64,000 nt of DNA, from the NCBI GenBank assembly GCA_023213395.1, contig CM041465.1, forward strand, positions 209,691,741 to 209,755,740, written 5' to 3'. Positions within the stretch are counted from its first letter, which is position 1; every line of letters begins with the position of its first letter. The position numbers and the translations under genes are program-made. Source of the DNA: Cycas panzhihuaensis. Lineage: Eukaryota; Cycadophyta. Of this stretch, positions 47,591 to 59,910 are shown piece by piece. The notes beneath the pieces were generated by a model. The model did not search any database, was not told the origin of the DNA, and was given only the letters and a program-made list of their open reading frames with translations.

Positions 47591-50500
47591 AAATTCTCTC
47601 ATGGAATATCAGGGGCCTCAATGCCCCTTCAAAACAAAGAATCATCAGAGATATGAGAAGAAGACATCAACCGGACTTGTTATTTCTTCAGGAAACAAAA
47701 CTTAATAAAGAGAATGGACCTAAGATTAGGAGCATTATTTGGAAGAAAGCTGAAGGTATTGAGGTGGATTATGCCCAAGGCAGGGGGGGTCTGATGGTTT
47801 TGTGGAACCCGTCAATCTGGTTGGGTGAAATTTTTCTGATCGAAGATTCCTTCATCTCGGTTCGGCTAACTAGCAGAAGCAATAACACTACATGGATTGC
47901 CACTAATATGTATGCCCCAAACTGTCAGGAAGATAGAAAGTGTCTTTGGGCTAGATTGATTGAAGCCCATAGGGCCAGCCATCTTCCATGGTTATCATGA
48001 GGCGACTTCAATTGACCCTTTGCCCAGTGAAAAGAGAGGGGGCACCGAAATGGACTACCAGTATGAGTGATTTTAGTGAAATTTTGCAGCAGGGTGGGTT
48101 AGAGGATGTCAACCTTGGGGGTGCCACTTTCACCTAGACTAATAAAAGGCTCGGGAATAACCTTATCCAAATTAGACTGGATAGGGTGCTGGTTAATTTT
48201 GAGTGGGTGAGGTACTTCAAGGATTTCACCCTCGAAGCCTCAGAGAATCGCCTCGATCACTCGCCCCTTTTGTTGAATTTCTCATATTCCAGAAAGTTCA
48301 TCGGGGCCCCTTTCAGATTTGAATTGATGTGGCTCCGCCACCCAGATCTAAGAAATAGGATTGAGGAATGGTGGAGCATCGATATAGAAGGACATGCTAT
48401 GTATAGATTTTCCAAGAAATTGGACTGGGTAAAAAGGAAAGTCAAAGTCTGGAACAAGGAAAATTTTCAAAATATAAATGATCGAAAGGAGAGGACTTTC
48501 CAGGATTTGAAAGATACTGAGGACCAGATCGAGCGGCTGGGCAGATCTCCAGAGATGGACAAGGTAGAAAAGGAGCTGACTGAGACCCTGGAGGAAATCC
48601 TCACTAGGGAGGAAATCCACTGGAGACAGAAATCCAGGGCTCTGTGGTTGGCAGAAGGAGACAGAAATACAAGATTTTTCCATATGACTACTGTTAAGCA
48701 TAGAGCGAACAACCGAATCAACAAGCTTCAAAGGGAAGACTCGAAGTTGGTTCGATGTAAGATATGAAGGAGTCGGCGGTGATTATTTCAAGGAGCTATT
48801 TGCCGAGCCGACGGGTGGGGACATGGATTTGAGGAAGGAATTCCTCAATAACATCCCCTGCTTGGTGAATGATGCCCAAAATGCCCGATTCTGACTCCTT
48901 TCTCTCAGGAGGAGGTGAAGGTGGCGCTCTTTAGTATGAAGAGAGATAAAGCGCCTGGCCCTGACGGCTTCCCCCCGGGGTTCTTCCAAGAATTTTGGGA
49001 TATTATTAAGGGAGACTATATGGAAGCGCTCCATGAATTTTATGCAAACAGGAAGATCTTACAGGAGTGGCAGACTACCTTCCTGGTTCTTATTCCTAAG
49101 AAAGAGGGAGCAAAAAGGATGGAGGACTTTCGACCTATAAGCCTATGCAATGTCAAATACAAAATTCTAACAAAGGTATTGGTGAACAGGTTAAAGCAAA
49201 TTATGCCAAACATCATTTCTCCGAACCAAGATGGCTTTCTCCGGGGGAGACAGATATACGATGGGTATATCGTTGTCCATGAAACCATTCACTCTGCAGC
49301 AGAGAGGAAGGAGCCTGCGATGCTCATCAAGATTGACCTCTCGAAGGCCTTTGATAGGATCTCTTGGGATTGTCTACTGGATTGCCTAAGGGCTTTTGGC
49401 TTCGGCGAGACTTGGCGCTCATGGATTAATCTATGTATTGGTAATCCGCAGTCATATTATCAATGGTACGTCTCGCTTCTTCCTGTGATTTAGGGGCCGA
49501 GGCGACCCGCTCTCTCCTTTTTTGTTTATCACGATGGCGAGTTGGGTAGATCCACGAGTCCCTGAGGAGACAGGGGGTTATAAATGGTATAAAGTCGACA
49601 TCGAATGGACAACGTGGCTCATCACCAATTAGTTGACGATAATATCTTCCTTGGGAAACCTACAATTAGGGAGGCCACCAGCTTTAAAGAGTTCTTGGGC
49701 CATTTTGAGAAGGCCACGAATCAAAAGATAAACTTGAATAAGAGCAGCATATTTTTTATAAATACCCAGTAGTATTCAAGGCGGGATCGATAGATGCCTA
49801 GAGATAGGCATCAAAAACTCCACTACCTACCTTGGCCTTCCTCTATTTGTTGGGAAGATGGCCAAGGATATGTGGAACCCCTTATTGACAAAGTTACAAA
49901 GGAAGATGGCGGATGGAAAGGCGCCTCCCAAGTCAAGGCCGAAAGCTTCAACTTGTAGCCTCCACGCTCTGAGCATCCCGTTTCGGATGTCCATCTTTAG
50001 AGTCCCGGCGGGTATCTCAGATATCATTGAATCTATCCAAAAGAGGTTCCTTTGGGCTGGTATGGAAAACAGAGATAGAATTCATTTAGTCAACTGGGAA
50101 AAGGTTTGCATGCTAAAATGGGCCGGGGGCCTAAATTTGAGAAGGCTCCCTCTCTTCAATGCAGCTCTAGGAGCTAAGTTGGGGTGGAGGCTAGCAAAGG
50201 GGCGAGAGGCTCTGGGAGAAGATCCTAATCAGGAAATATGTGCAAGGAGGCTCTTTGGCTGAAAATGATGTCTCTCAGGTTGGCTCAACCATCTGGAGGA
50301 GTATTCTGAAAGCTTAGAATGCTTTGAGGAGCGGGCTGAGATAGAGGCTTGGAGATGGGAACTCCATTAGATTCTGGGAGGATGCATGGTGTAGTGACAA
50401 AGCGCTTAAGGTCTATCCAGACCTGGAACCCATAATGGGTCCATGTGTTAGGATCTACGGCAGCCATGTGAAGGACTATTGGGAAGGAAGCGGAGATAGC

Positions 50501-51724
50501 AGGTCCTGGAAGACCCTTGAGGAAATTCAAGGTGAAAGAGTGCAAGAAGGCATCAACAGGATTAAAAGCATGCTTGGCAAGTGTTACATTCCTAGATTTC
50601 CTACGGCAGACTCGATAGTGTGGTCCCTGAGTTCGACCGGTGTCTATTCTGTCAAGCAGGGGTATCAATATCTATGTCAAGCAAGAGGGGACCAGAGAAA
50701 CCCTATCCTCGAAGGGGTCTGGAAGCTCCCTATCATCCCAAAGATTGTTGTATTTTGGTGGACCTGCTTAAGAAACAAAATACTTACAGCTGATAATCTG
50801 GAAAGAAGAGGTTTTATCTTTGGTAGCGGATGTACTTTATGTTGCTCTGAAGAAGAGTCTATGGACCACATCTTTTTGGAATGCCCCTACACAAGGGAGG
50901 TATGGAGAATGTTACTGGGAAAATTCGAGGTAAGCTGGATATTCTCGGAGAAGATATCGGATCTTTGGCTAGCCTGGATAAGCCCATTCAGGAGTAGGAC
51001 GTTGAGTTGCATTTGGACTAGTGCTCTTCCGATCTTAGCCTGGAACATATGGAAAGAAAGGAATCGTAGAATATTCCAGGCGAAATGGTTGGACCAGGCT
51101 ACCATTTATTGCAGAATCTGTGCAGATATTAGAGAGAACGTCAGATCAGTGAAAGAAAAATGCCTGCTTGAGCCAGAGAGAAGGATTCTGAGCAAGTGGG
51201 ATATAGTTCCGACTTTCGTGGTGGATAAGAATAAAGATAGCAAGTGGCTACCTCCTGAGGAGACATGGATCAAAATAAATTTTGATGGTGCAAGAAGGGA
51301 ATCCGGGGCACGGGGAGGTATTTGTAGAGATCATCTTGGGTCTACCCTTTGGGTTTTTGCGGAATTCTACGATTGCCAGACAAACCATTACGCAGAGATG
51401 CATGCTATGCTTAAAGCTCTTAACCTTGCGGTGGAAGGTAATTCTTAGAGAGTGATCATTGAGGGAGACTCTGAGGTCGTGGTGAAAACTCTGAAAGGGG
51501 AGGCCATCTCGGATTGGAGATTTCAACTTATATTTAATGATGCGAAGGAAATCATCAAGGGGCTGACTGATGTCCGTATTAGGCATACTCTGAGAGAAGG
51601 AAACAAACCAGCAGACTTTCTGGCAAAATGGGGAGTGAGATATAGGACAGGACAAATTTGGAAGACGGATTTCCCTAGGGATCTTTTGGTTCTGGTGGAG
51701 AAGGATATGACATGCATCAGCTAG
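47587..51724 (+). pseudogene. LINE ORF2: endonuclease, reverse transcriptase, zf-RVT, RNase H
   Basis: Starts at ATG 47587 within the ORF1 stop. The endonuclease (47587-48300) has LSWNIRGLN, LFLQETK (catalytic Glu), a GDFN motif flanked by two TGA stops, and LDHSPLL where SDHSPL is usual. The RT (48915-49760) has APGPDGFPPGFFQ, IPKKEG, FRPISLCNVKYKI, SPNQDGFLRGRQI, KIDLSKAFDRISW (catalytic Asp) and HQLVDDN near 49625, in place of the usual FADD. The zf-RVT region (50650-50910) has VWKLPIIPKIVVFWW and CTLCCSEEESMDHIFLECP. The RNase H (51260-51650) has INFDGA, NHYAEMHAMLKAL, EGDSEVVV and HTLREGNKPADFLAK, so its D-E-D residues remain. At least five frameshifts or stops, so inactive. Confidence 0.93.
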
Positions 51725-51888
51725 CCGTGGGGCTTGTCCCGGCACCTCTTTCTGGCCTAGTCCGTGGGGTTGTCACGGACTCATACTTCTCTGTCGCGCT
51801 ATACTCCTTGATGTACTAGGTTATGGGATCCTCTTTCAAACCCACTGAAATTCATTTTATCTAATCAAAAAAAAAGTTGAGAAGGATC

Positions 51889-52400
51889 AAATAATATATG
51901 GAACCTATTAAGGCTAGGTTGCCCCATACCAAGTGCTTCTAATAAGAGTCCCCTTTACTCAGGGTAGCTATTCAAAAGTTCTAATATGGAAATCTCTATA
52001 GACATAAAATAGAGCTCTTCTATGATGGAAAATACTTTTCCCTTAGTGGACTATGAGATAATTCATTTAGAATCCACCCATATCTGATGAGAAGGGAGTT
52101 TCCGTAATAGTTATACTAGTTTAGAAATGAAGCCCTTCTTGAAGTTCTTTATTTGGCTTTGGGTCACTATTAGTGTATCATCTACCTTCACCATATTGAT
52201 GGTATTTAGTTGCTCATCCTTCTTTGAAGAATATTTCATATTTTAGTAGTTGTTTTTATTTGTACAATGCTTCTTTATAGTAAGGTCCTTCTAAATGTCT
52301 GACTTAGAACTACCTAAGCCACTCTTTGCCTTAGGAGGACCATTTTCCTTTAATTTTATGTCATGGTTTAAGAAAGGGTCTATATTTATGATTACCTAAT
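51889..52400 (-). pseudogene. Gypsy gag-like remnant right of the LINE
   Basis: Before the LINE inserted, this was continuous on the minus strand with the protease at 45257-45598. Minus-strand readings include VKVDDTLIVTQSQIKNFKKGF and HQIWVDS, a charged linker as found between gag and protease in Tat-type elements. No capsid core or zinc knuckle can be read. The assignment rests mainly on position. Confidence 0.45.
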
Positions 52401-52429
52401 GGAAATGAAAGGTGATGCATATATACACA

Positions 52430-52499
52430 CATACACATATATACTTGTGTGTATATGTATGTGTGTTTGTATGTGTATGTGTGTGTGTGTGTGTGTGTA
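52430..52499. repeat. TG/TA-rich microsatellite
   Basis: Alternating TG and TA dinucleotides ending in a pure (GT)n run, immediately left of the foldback element. Confidence 0.9.
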
Positions 52500-52502
52500 A
52501 TA

Positions 52503-53155
52503 ATGGTTTGAGTTCCCTCCTTTATAGTCATAATAGCTTATACATACCTTAAATCATAATGCAAACATATTAAGAAACTTTCAAACTAATATATTCTTTG
52601 TTACCAACCTATAAAATTTTGTTGGTTTTTGTTTGACTACATCCAAATGCTTAATGAAAGTTATAATATACTCAACTATGCTACTAGGAGTGCATGTTCA
52701 AGTGAGTTTCATTTGTATTACCTCTCTATGTATAAAGATAAAAATTGATACAACATTCATCCATCCCTTTTAATGATAAGGTTAGCTAGATAATATAGTA
52801 TAATATAACATAGTAAAATATGATATAACATGATACTACAATATATTATATTATATTATATTATCTAGCTATATTTTTTCACTAGGAGGGATGGATGGAT
52901 GTAACAACTATTTCTACCTTTATATGCAAAGAGGTGATGCAAATGAAACTTATACATACACTCCTAGCAACATAGTTGAGCATGTTATAACTTCTAATAA
53001 GCAATTGGACATGGTTGAACCAAAACCAATAAAATTAAATTTTTTAAAAGTTGGTAACAAAGCATATATTAGTTTGGAAGTTTCTTGATATGTTTTCATA
53101 ATAGTTTAAGATATGGATAAGCTATTATAACTACAAAGGATGGAATTCAAACCAT
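52503..53155. mobile_element. Foldback (long inverted-repeat) MITE-like element, about 650 bp
   Basis: The left arm begins ATGGTTTGAGTTCC and the right arm ends GGAATTCAAACCAT. The two arms pair along nearly their whole length, about 320 bp each, meeting near 52828 in an AT-rich centre. By eye the arms agree at perhaps three quarters to four fifths of positions. No transposase is encoded; the frame at 52891-53088 lies inside the right arm and has no known domain. The target duplication is unclear (AT at both ends fits), so the superfamily is not assigned. Confidence 0.8.
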
Positions 53156-55370
53156 GATGATGTAAAAGATAGCATTGTATGATCTCAGAATGATAAAGAG
53201 TATACCAAGCATAAACTACGTGTGAGATTCTAGAATAAACTACTGATCATAAATAAACATATTGATAATTATAGATAAAAGACAATGCTGATTATGTATA
53301 CACTAAATTTTGATAGGCTATATTCTATTTTTACTTATACCATTAATTGTTCAATATGTAACCTATACTAGAATTTAATCACACTATCATTCACTTATAC
53401 TTCTATTTTATTTCACTATCAAAATGAAAATCCATATATTTTCCTTCATTAGAATAACTTCATATATAATATATGATCTTAAATTCTATTTCATTACATT
53501 CTTATTTCCTTATACTATAAATTAATATGCATATTATTTTAACTATTGTATTATTATTTTTTATTTTAAATCATTGTATTACAATTTTTTCAAGAATTAA
53601 ATTCTAATATATTATAAATAATGTATGGACACATTATTAATTCTTATATGTTATTTTCTCTTGAATTATCAAGTTAATACACTATAACCTACACTAAAAT
53701 TTACTTACATTATCATTTACTTATATTTTTAATTAATCATATTACAACTTTATTAAAATCAAATGTTTTATACATTGTATTTTACAGGTTAAACTTTTGT
53801 TATGTTATGCTTCTTATGCTATATTTTAATATACCCTCATTTGTTATAAATTGAATTATGCTAGGTCATTTTTCTATTATAAAGATGTTGATTCTATAAA
53901 CTAATGTAACAAATTAGCATAATTACCTTTATAGGTTAATGGCGAGGAAGAGTTTTTTTTCCTCTCATTTAATATCATTGTTAGAAACAATTTTAGTATG
54001 ATATATCTCACATGTTTTTTTTTTTTTTTTCAAGGATCCATCTATTACCTTTATAAATTATTAACCCAACCTCTATAATTATATTAATAAATATTTATAG
54101 AGTTGGAAAGTATCCTAACAATACTTCCCACCTTTATAGTAAGCTTAAATGTATTTTTCTATGTTAGACCTATAAATAAATTAAAAAAATCTCTAAGAAT
54201 CTAAAATATCATAATGATATAATCCTTTATAAGATATAATTATAAATACCTTTTTTATTTCCTTCTTCTTTTGATGCATAAAATCCCTATAAAGTGGGGA
54301 TGATTCTTTGATGTAAGGTACCATAGGATATGGGGAACTATTCTACCTAAACCACTTAAGACTTGCTACTTAGCCCTATTTGCTTTGAAGAAACCAATAG
54401 AACATGACTCCATACAGTTCAAAAGTAGGAAGTGATATAAAAGTCTAAAAAAATTACATAAACTCTATCTCTTTCAGAAAAACCACTACATATTACCACC
54501 ACTAACACACTTTCATATAACACAACTGCCATTAACTTATGAGATCTTATGTTTGAAGTTGGCATTAACTTCTAAAAATCTCATGTCTAAGGGAAACATG
54601 CTACATTGCCTCAAACATAATTACCTCAAGCTTAGACTCCTAAGTTTTGTGCCCCAATTTAAAATGCCACTATTTGTGCCACTTCTATTAATACTCCTTG
54701 GTTATAAACTTAGATATTATAACTAGTGAAGCAACCTCTTATCCCCACTTGCACATGCAATCTAGAAACTTCTAAGATCACTAATGCCCATAAACGCCTA
54801 GATCATCAAAAGGCATGCTTGAGCATACAACGAATCCTTAAAAGAATTTTTGACATTGTAGAGCTTCTCAACACTCTTCTCTAACATAAAAAAACTCCTT
54901 TCCACATACATAAAAGGTATGAGTCCAATGGGGAGAGAGGGGTCACAATTGACCCACCTCAACTAGTCCTACATTGTCCAATAAACACTAGTTAACATGA
55001 TACCTAAGATGTCTAATAGATCTTTTGATCTTGGACAATTATATTTTAAAACACAAACATTATCGTTGGCCATATTCATCTACCCCTATCTCTACCATAA
55101 CTAAAGATAATAATTATCCACTATGGTCCCAACCTTTTTACCATATTAAGAACCCTCCTTAATACATATGTGTTATATGTATAATATATAATTAAAACAA
55201 ATTCTTGTTCCTTATCTATTAATTTACATCTATTAAGGAATATATAGAGTTCCTCGAATCCCTTAACTATATCATATAATGGTATATAACGAATATAAAC
55301 AATAATAGCAATGGGTGACGAGTATCCATCCTCTCAAAGCCTATATAGTCATCCATCCCTAACACCTTGG
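53156..55370. other. AT-rich sequence, no recognisable gene
   Basis: Very AT-rich, with poly-T runs and stops in all frames. Nothing recognisable on either strand. Confidence 0.6.
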
Positions 55371-55374
55371 GGCT

Positions 55375-56110
55375 AGAATTTAACTCAATTTAAGCCTTAA
55401 TCCATGTAACCATAGCATATTCTAGCTTCTCAAAGTTTGAATCTACTTTTCCATAGTTATCTTTCACCTATGTTAACAACCTAATGTAATGTAGAATAAA
55501 GAACAATTGACTGGAAGAATGAGTTATACTCTTTGTTCAAATGAATAAATAGGTTACTTACTATACTATACTAGATACATGGCAAGCTTAGCTTCACTCA
55601 TAACCCCAAGAGGTTGCACATCACATTCATGTACCACCTTGCCCACACGTCATCATAGTGACCAAAAGGCTATCCATTATCAAACAAACTAAAGTACATT
55701 ACCATACCTATCTACACTTGGTCAAAGGCCAAGTTCATTCCACACATGGGAAATAGTATTATGTTTGAAATCATAAACAAAGTGGCAATGTATACCCTTA
55801 AATAAAAATGACATTAAGGGGCATAATAAATACTTTATGTGTTGTTGCAATGTAATGATCTCTTTCCCCAATGGATCTTTTTCTACAAAGCATTCATTGT
55901 CAATGGTGAATGTATTTTTTCTTAGAGAAGTAGTGATAAGCACTATCCTTGAGAGAAATGCAAGAAGCCTTGAGGCCAAGAATTTGATTAATGTTGATGT
56001 GATTAAAAATCTCATAGTCAAATGCCTTGATAACTTTGGAAGGATCTCCAACTTGAATAATAGTCAAATGGTAATTTTGGGAAAAATACCATTGTATGGT
56101 GCTCTTCAAC
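55375..56110 (-). pseudogene. RGP: Reversibly glycosylated polypeptide (UDP-arabinopyranose mutase) processed pseudogene
   Basis: The minus strand reads, from right to left: [64 protein letters not shown] (the DDD metal/sugar-nucleotide motif of the family is degraded to DNE), TLQQHIKYLLCP. A block of about 80 residues is then missing. It resumes at PMCGMNLAFD, then VMYFSLFDNG, HYDDVWARWYM, NLFIHLNKEYN, FFQSIVLY, and ends MVTWIKA. This is the diagnostic order of plant RGP/UAM, a Golgi-surface enzyme converting UDP-arabinopyranose to UDP-arabinofuranose for cell-wall synthesis. It covers roughly residues 40-345 of a protein of about 360. No introns, many stops and frameshifts. Confidence 0.9.
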
Positions 56111-56115
56111 CAAAG

Positions 56116-59100
56116 TATTATACAATCATAAATCTTAACTGACTAGATGTTGAAGGTATCAAATAGATCAAAATTGTATGATATTAAATATGTGACCCTT
56201 ATGTCATACAACTCATAACATGGGGTTGGTTGACTTAATATGGGTTGATCCAATGCTTATGGATTAGCCACCCTCCTAAGAAAGGGTTGGCCAATCATAT
56301 TTAGGTGAACATCCCAATAATCATTGAGCAATGCTCAAAATTAAGGATTACCTTCAAAATATAAAATTATTGTGAAACTCTAAATCTAGTAGAGGACATA
56401 TAATAATGAATAAAAATTTAATATAAATACTAATAAATATTTGCAACCCTTATAATTGAGTAAAATAACCCCATTTGATGTTAGAAGCACCACGCCATAG
56501 TGCATAACCACAAATGATTTTAGGAGACCATACCTACTATGTTTTGGTTTGCATCCACCATTTGTGTCTTAACTACACAATAACAAATCTCTCCATCCTT
56601 GATATGATTCAAACACATGGATCACTAAAGTGCAACAATATTTGAATCACCAAAATACATCAAGAATTAAACAAATTAAGCACTGATTTCTATGATAATA
56701 GCCATCAACCACCCAACTTGATCTTCTACTAGGTGCTTTAGATATTTACATAATAATCAAATCAAACAAGTAGAAACTTACTTTTGTTAGTAGTCAAAAG
56801 GATCTTAGACCCCCAAAAGCCCCAACCAAGTATGAGGGACTAATTTTCATTAAAGGGCAAAGCTAGACTTGACCACTAATGCTTAACACTCAAGAAATTC
56901 ATTCATCACTGAATGATCCACCACCACAATAAGATTCCAAGTATTGCATATAATTCTAAAGAAACCAATATACTCACCATAAACCACAATCATATAAGAA
57001 TCAAAGAACATCATGAGGCTACTACAAAACATCTCAAACCTCCTCCAATAATCCCTCTAAAAGAAAGTAATCCAACTAAATTGATCTTAGGAAGGAAGGC
57101 CTCAAGAGCACTAGACAACATTATAAGCCTTCCCCACCTACCACCAAGATAAAGAAAGTAATGAATTTATGAGGGAGATACCTAAAAGGCTAAATCTCTA
57201 CCCCCAAGATCCCACATATAAAATCTGAGCCAAACCCTATCAGGAACCAAACCCAACAATCCCTTCAAATCCCATAAAAACTATAATGATCTTGTAAAAA
57301 ATCATAATAGCCTCTCCTAGGGAAAATCAACTCTAAAGTCCCTTCCCTCTCATCAAAAAAGTAGGGTATAAATCTAGAACCCTCATAGATCCTAATAATA
57401 AGAGCCCACTTAATCCATAAAGACTCATAATACCTTCCTCTAAGGAATAATGGCCTTAAACCTACCCCCTCTTAACATTAGAGTAGGGAAGTGCAACCAC
57501 CATAAAGCTCAGGAAAATTAATAACTAACCTAATGGGAAGACCCAACAAAAACCAAAAAGGAGGGAGAAGGATTCTTACAAATAACAAGCTTTAATAGTA
57601 AAGGGTCAGAAGATCAATTATGATAATAACACTTAATGACCTAGGAAGATAACTTGGGGATCCTAATAGAGGCTAACTCATGAGTATGGGACTACCTTAA
57701 ATGATCCACTTGAAATCAGACAAAAGCAAATTTAATCTTCCAAATAATATGAAAGTCCTTAAAATAAGGGCCTCCTGGGCCATGATCCTCTTAAACATAC
57801 AAATCCACTGTGCAAGTGTAGCATTATCCTCTATCACTGGATAGAACCAATCTAATTAATTTGTAATTACCCATTTTGATGCCACAAGGCACACGTCTAC
57901 CTAAGCTACTTGGGCCTAAGCCTAATAGATCCTTACAACCTTCATCCTTTCCAAGTCATTCAATGTTACTATAAATCATAAATACCTTATTAATCAAATT
58001 ATATCCAATATATAAACTCCAAATATTTTCTCTCTTTGAGATGAACCACCTCTTAATGTCTACTAAGCAAGACTTATTTTAAGAGGCCTCAGACAAAATT
58101 TTCAAAATGATATATGATATATGAGGCTCATAGGTGTTTTATATATATACTAAATTTCTTTTTGGCCTGTTAACCCTTATCTATCTAATGGTGCATGCCA
58201 TAAGTTGACACATCACCATCAAAAAAGTATCATTAAATCTTAATAAATCATTATTTACATGACATAAAATCACACATGATCACCAATAATTATACTTAGC
58301 ACAAACTTATACAGATTAAAAAACCATAATCATTATTCATGATTTATTTTATAAAAATATGTTCCCTCTTAAGATGTTTTGCCATCAAAGAATTAATATG
58401 GTCTTTAAATATTTATATTATCACATGTTGCTACTAAGATGCCATAGGTGCTTGTGGTATCTAAGTGATGATCAATGAATGAAATAAAATGATTCCTCTT
58501 CATGGTTTAAGCAAAATGCCTTATGAATACAAAAAATTATTCGTAGCTACCGTAAAGTGATTTATCCATGGTAGATAATACACTCCCTTAAAATAATGTC
58601 CCCTTATATTATTACCTTTGATATAATTAGAGGGATGTAACTTAGATATTACAATGGTAGTAAGTTGATGTTTATAAAGGTAGAGCAATGGAGAGAATAA
58701 TGGGAAATCTATATGTTTACTCAAATAGATAGATTGAAATGAAATGTATATAGATGAGAAATTAAAAGTAAAACTTACATATCAAGGGTTGCCAGGGTTG
58801 GTTTGAAGAGATATACATCATAAATAAAAATACAAATGGTAAACTATATTAAGAGAGAATGAATAGGGATTCACTATGGTGGATGAAAAGTTCTCATGAT
58901 AACCCAAAGTATATAAGGAAGAATATCCAATAACTCTCATTAGTCTTGAGATCTTATACAATGACTTCTTTGTAAGTAGCTTGTTATATGATGGTGAAGA
59001 GAACATGCATGTTATTCCATCATCTCAATAATCTCTAATCTTGAGAGGATCCATGATATCTACTATTAGAATGTTTGATAACTAAGACTTAAGCATCGAT

Positions 59101-59363
59101 ATAACTTTTGAATTTAGTTGGATAGAAGCTATTATGCCCTTTTATAATAGTAGGGTACTCTTAATGAACCAAGAAAAATATCAAAAGAAATAATCTAGTA
59201 TGCAACATGTTATAAATCTAAACTAGAATGAATGCTTATATTCTTTGCATTCTCATATTAGTAATTATGAATTTTGTTTAGCTCTAATTTTGATTCTTGT
59301 GACATAATATTCTCTACTTTGTTTTGTTAATTCTCTTTTTTCTTCATATTAAAACATGATTTC
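56116..59363. other. Decayed sequence; possible unidentified coding relic on the minus strand at 57-58 kb
   Basis: No gene recognised. Between about 57300 and 57900 the minus strand gives stretches such as DWFYPVIEDNATLAQWICMFKRIMAQEALILRTF and WIKWALIIRIYEGSRFIPYFFDEREG with few stops. They look more protein-like than the surroundings but match nothing I know. The rest is AT-rich with stops in all frames. Confidence 0.35.
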
Positions 59364-59820
59364 AGTTAAAACATAATGTTTAATGTGGGTTTATTATACA
59401 CATACACTTCCCACCATTCACCTACTTCGAGATATATGAGATGCATATATGTCCATGCTATCTCTTTATTGGGATGATGTAACAACTCTTTACATTTGAT
59501 AGGCTATTTATAAGGTTATCTCACTACATATATATACACTCACCACCTGTGAACTTGAGAAAGGATAGACGAAGGAGAGAGGAGAAAGATGTAAACCTTA
59601 TGATCATAAGCAAAGTCCTAACTCCACCTTCTCTCATGGTTTTTCCTACAATGGGTTTTCCACATATATAGGTTGGTGTCCATCTTGTGGTGATGCTTAT
59701 GCTTAATGATGTTTACTTTATTTTACATTCATGTGGATTAATTCAATATGTGCACATACTCATGAGTTCATTATTATTACATTTTTCATATTAGCTCAAT
59801 ATTCCATATATATTTTATCA
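59364..59820 (+). repeat. LTR G, left copy
   Basis: 457 bp matching 63023-63491 closely. It starts AGTTAAAACATAATG (TG lost by one change) and ends TTTTATCA. It contains a shared block with AACTTGAGAAAGGATAGACGAAGGAGAGAGG and a CACAATGGGTTTT-like segment. Immediately followed by a primer-site match. Confidence 0.85.
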
Positions 59821-59910
59821 TGGTATCAGACTGATTTTGGTACATATTTTAATATGGTATTAGAGCAATTCTAGTATAGATTTTAACATGATATTAGAGC
59901 TTATGGTTTT
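59821..59910 (+). repeat. Primer-binding site of element G, present as a tandem of three
   Basis: TGGTATCAGACTG abuts the LTR. Related units beginning TGGTATTAGAGC and TGATATTAGAGC follow at 34-base spacing with similar spacers (ATTTTGGTACATATTTTAA and relatives). The second unit is actually the better match to the initiator tRNA-Met primer site. Two such units also follow the right LTR. Confidence 0.75.

Larger units (their letters stand above)
45694..51875 (+). mobile_element. L1-type LINE, full length, with RNase H; inserted in a gypsy element
   Basis: Bounded by a perfect 13-bp target duplication GTTGAGAAGGATC (45681-45693 and 51876-51888; 15 bp if the preceding AA is counted). It ends in AATCAAAAAAAAA, the poly-A tail. 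The 6.2-kb body is much richer in G and C than its surroundings. A 5' untranslated region (45694-46208) precedes ORF1 and ORF2. Both ORFs carry frameshifts and stops. The disrupted target is a minus-strand gypsy element: the protease lies just left and gag-like sequence just right. Presence of the complete 5' region indicates full-length reverse transcription at insertion. Confidence 0.96.

Noticed and set aside
48257-49288. Several minus-strand frames of 66-127 codons across the LINE
   Set aside because: Shadows of ORF2. The + strand carries the endonuclease and RT motifs.
55837-56142. 101-codon + strand frame at 55837-56142
   Set aside because: Complement of the RGP pseudogene. The minus strand holds the family motifs.
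59821-59833. TGGTATCAGA matches as tRNA gene fragments
   Set aside because: They are complements of the tRNA 3' end only, positioned next to LTRs, so primer-binding sites.
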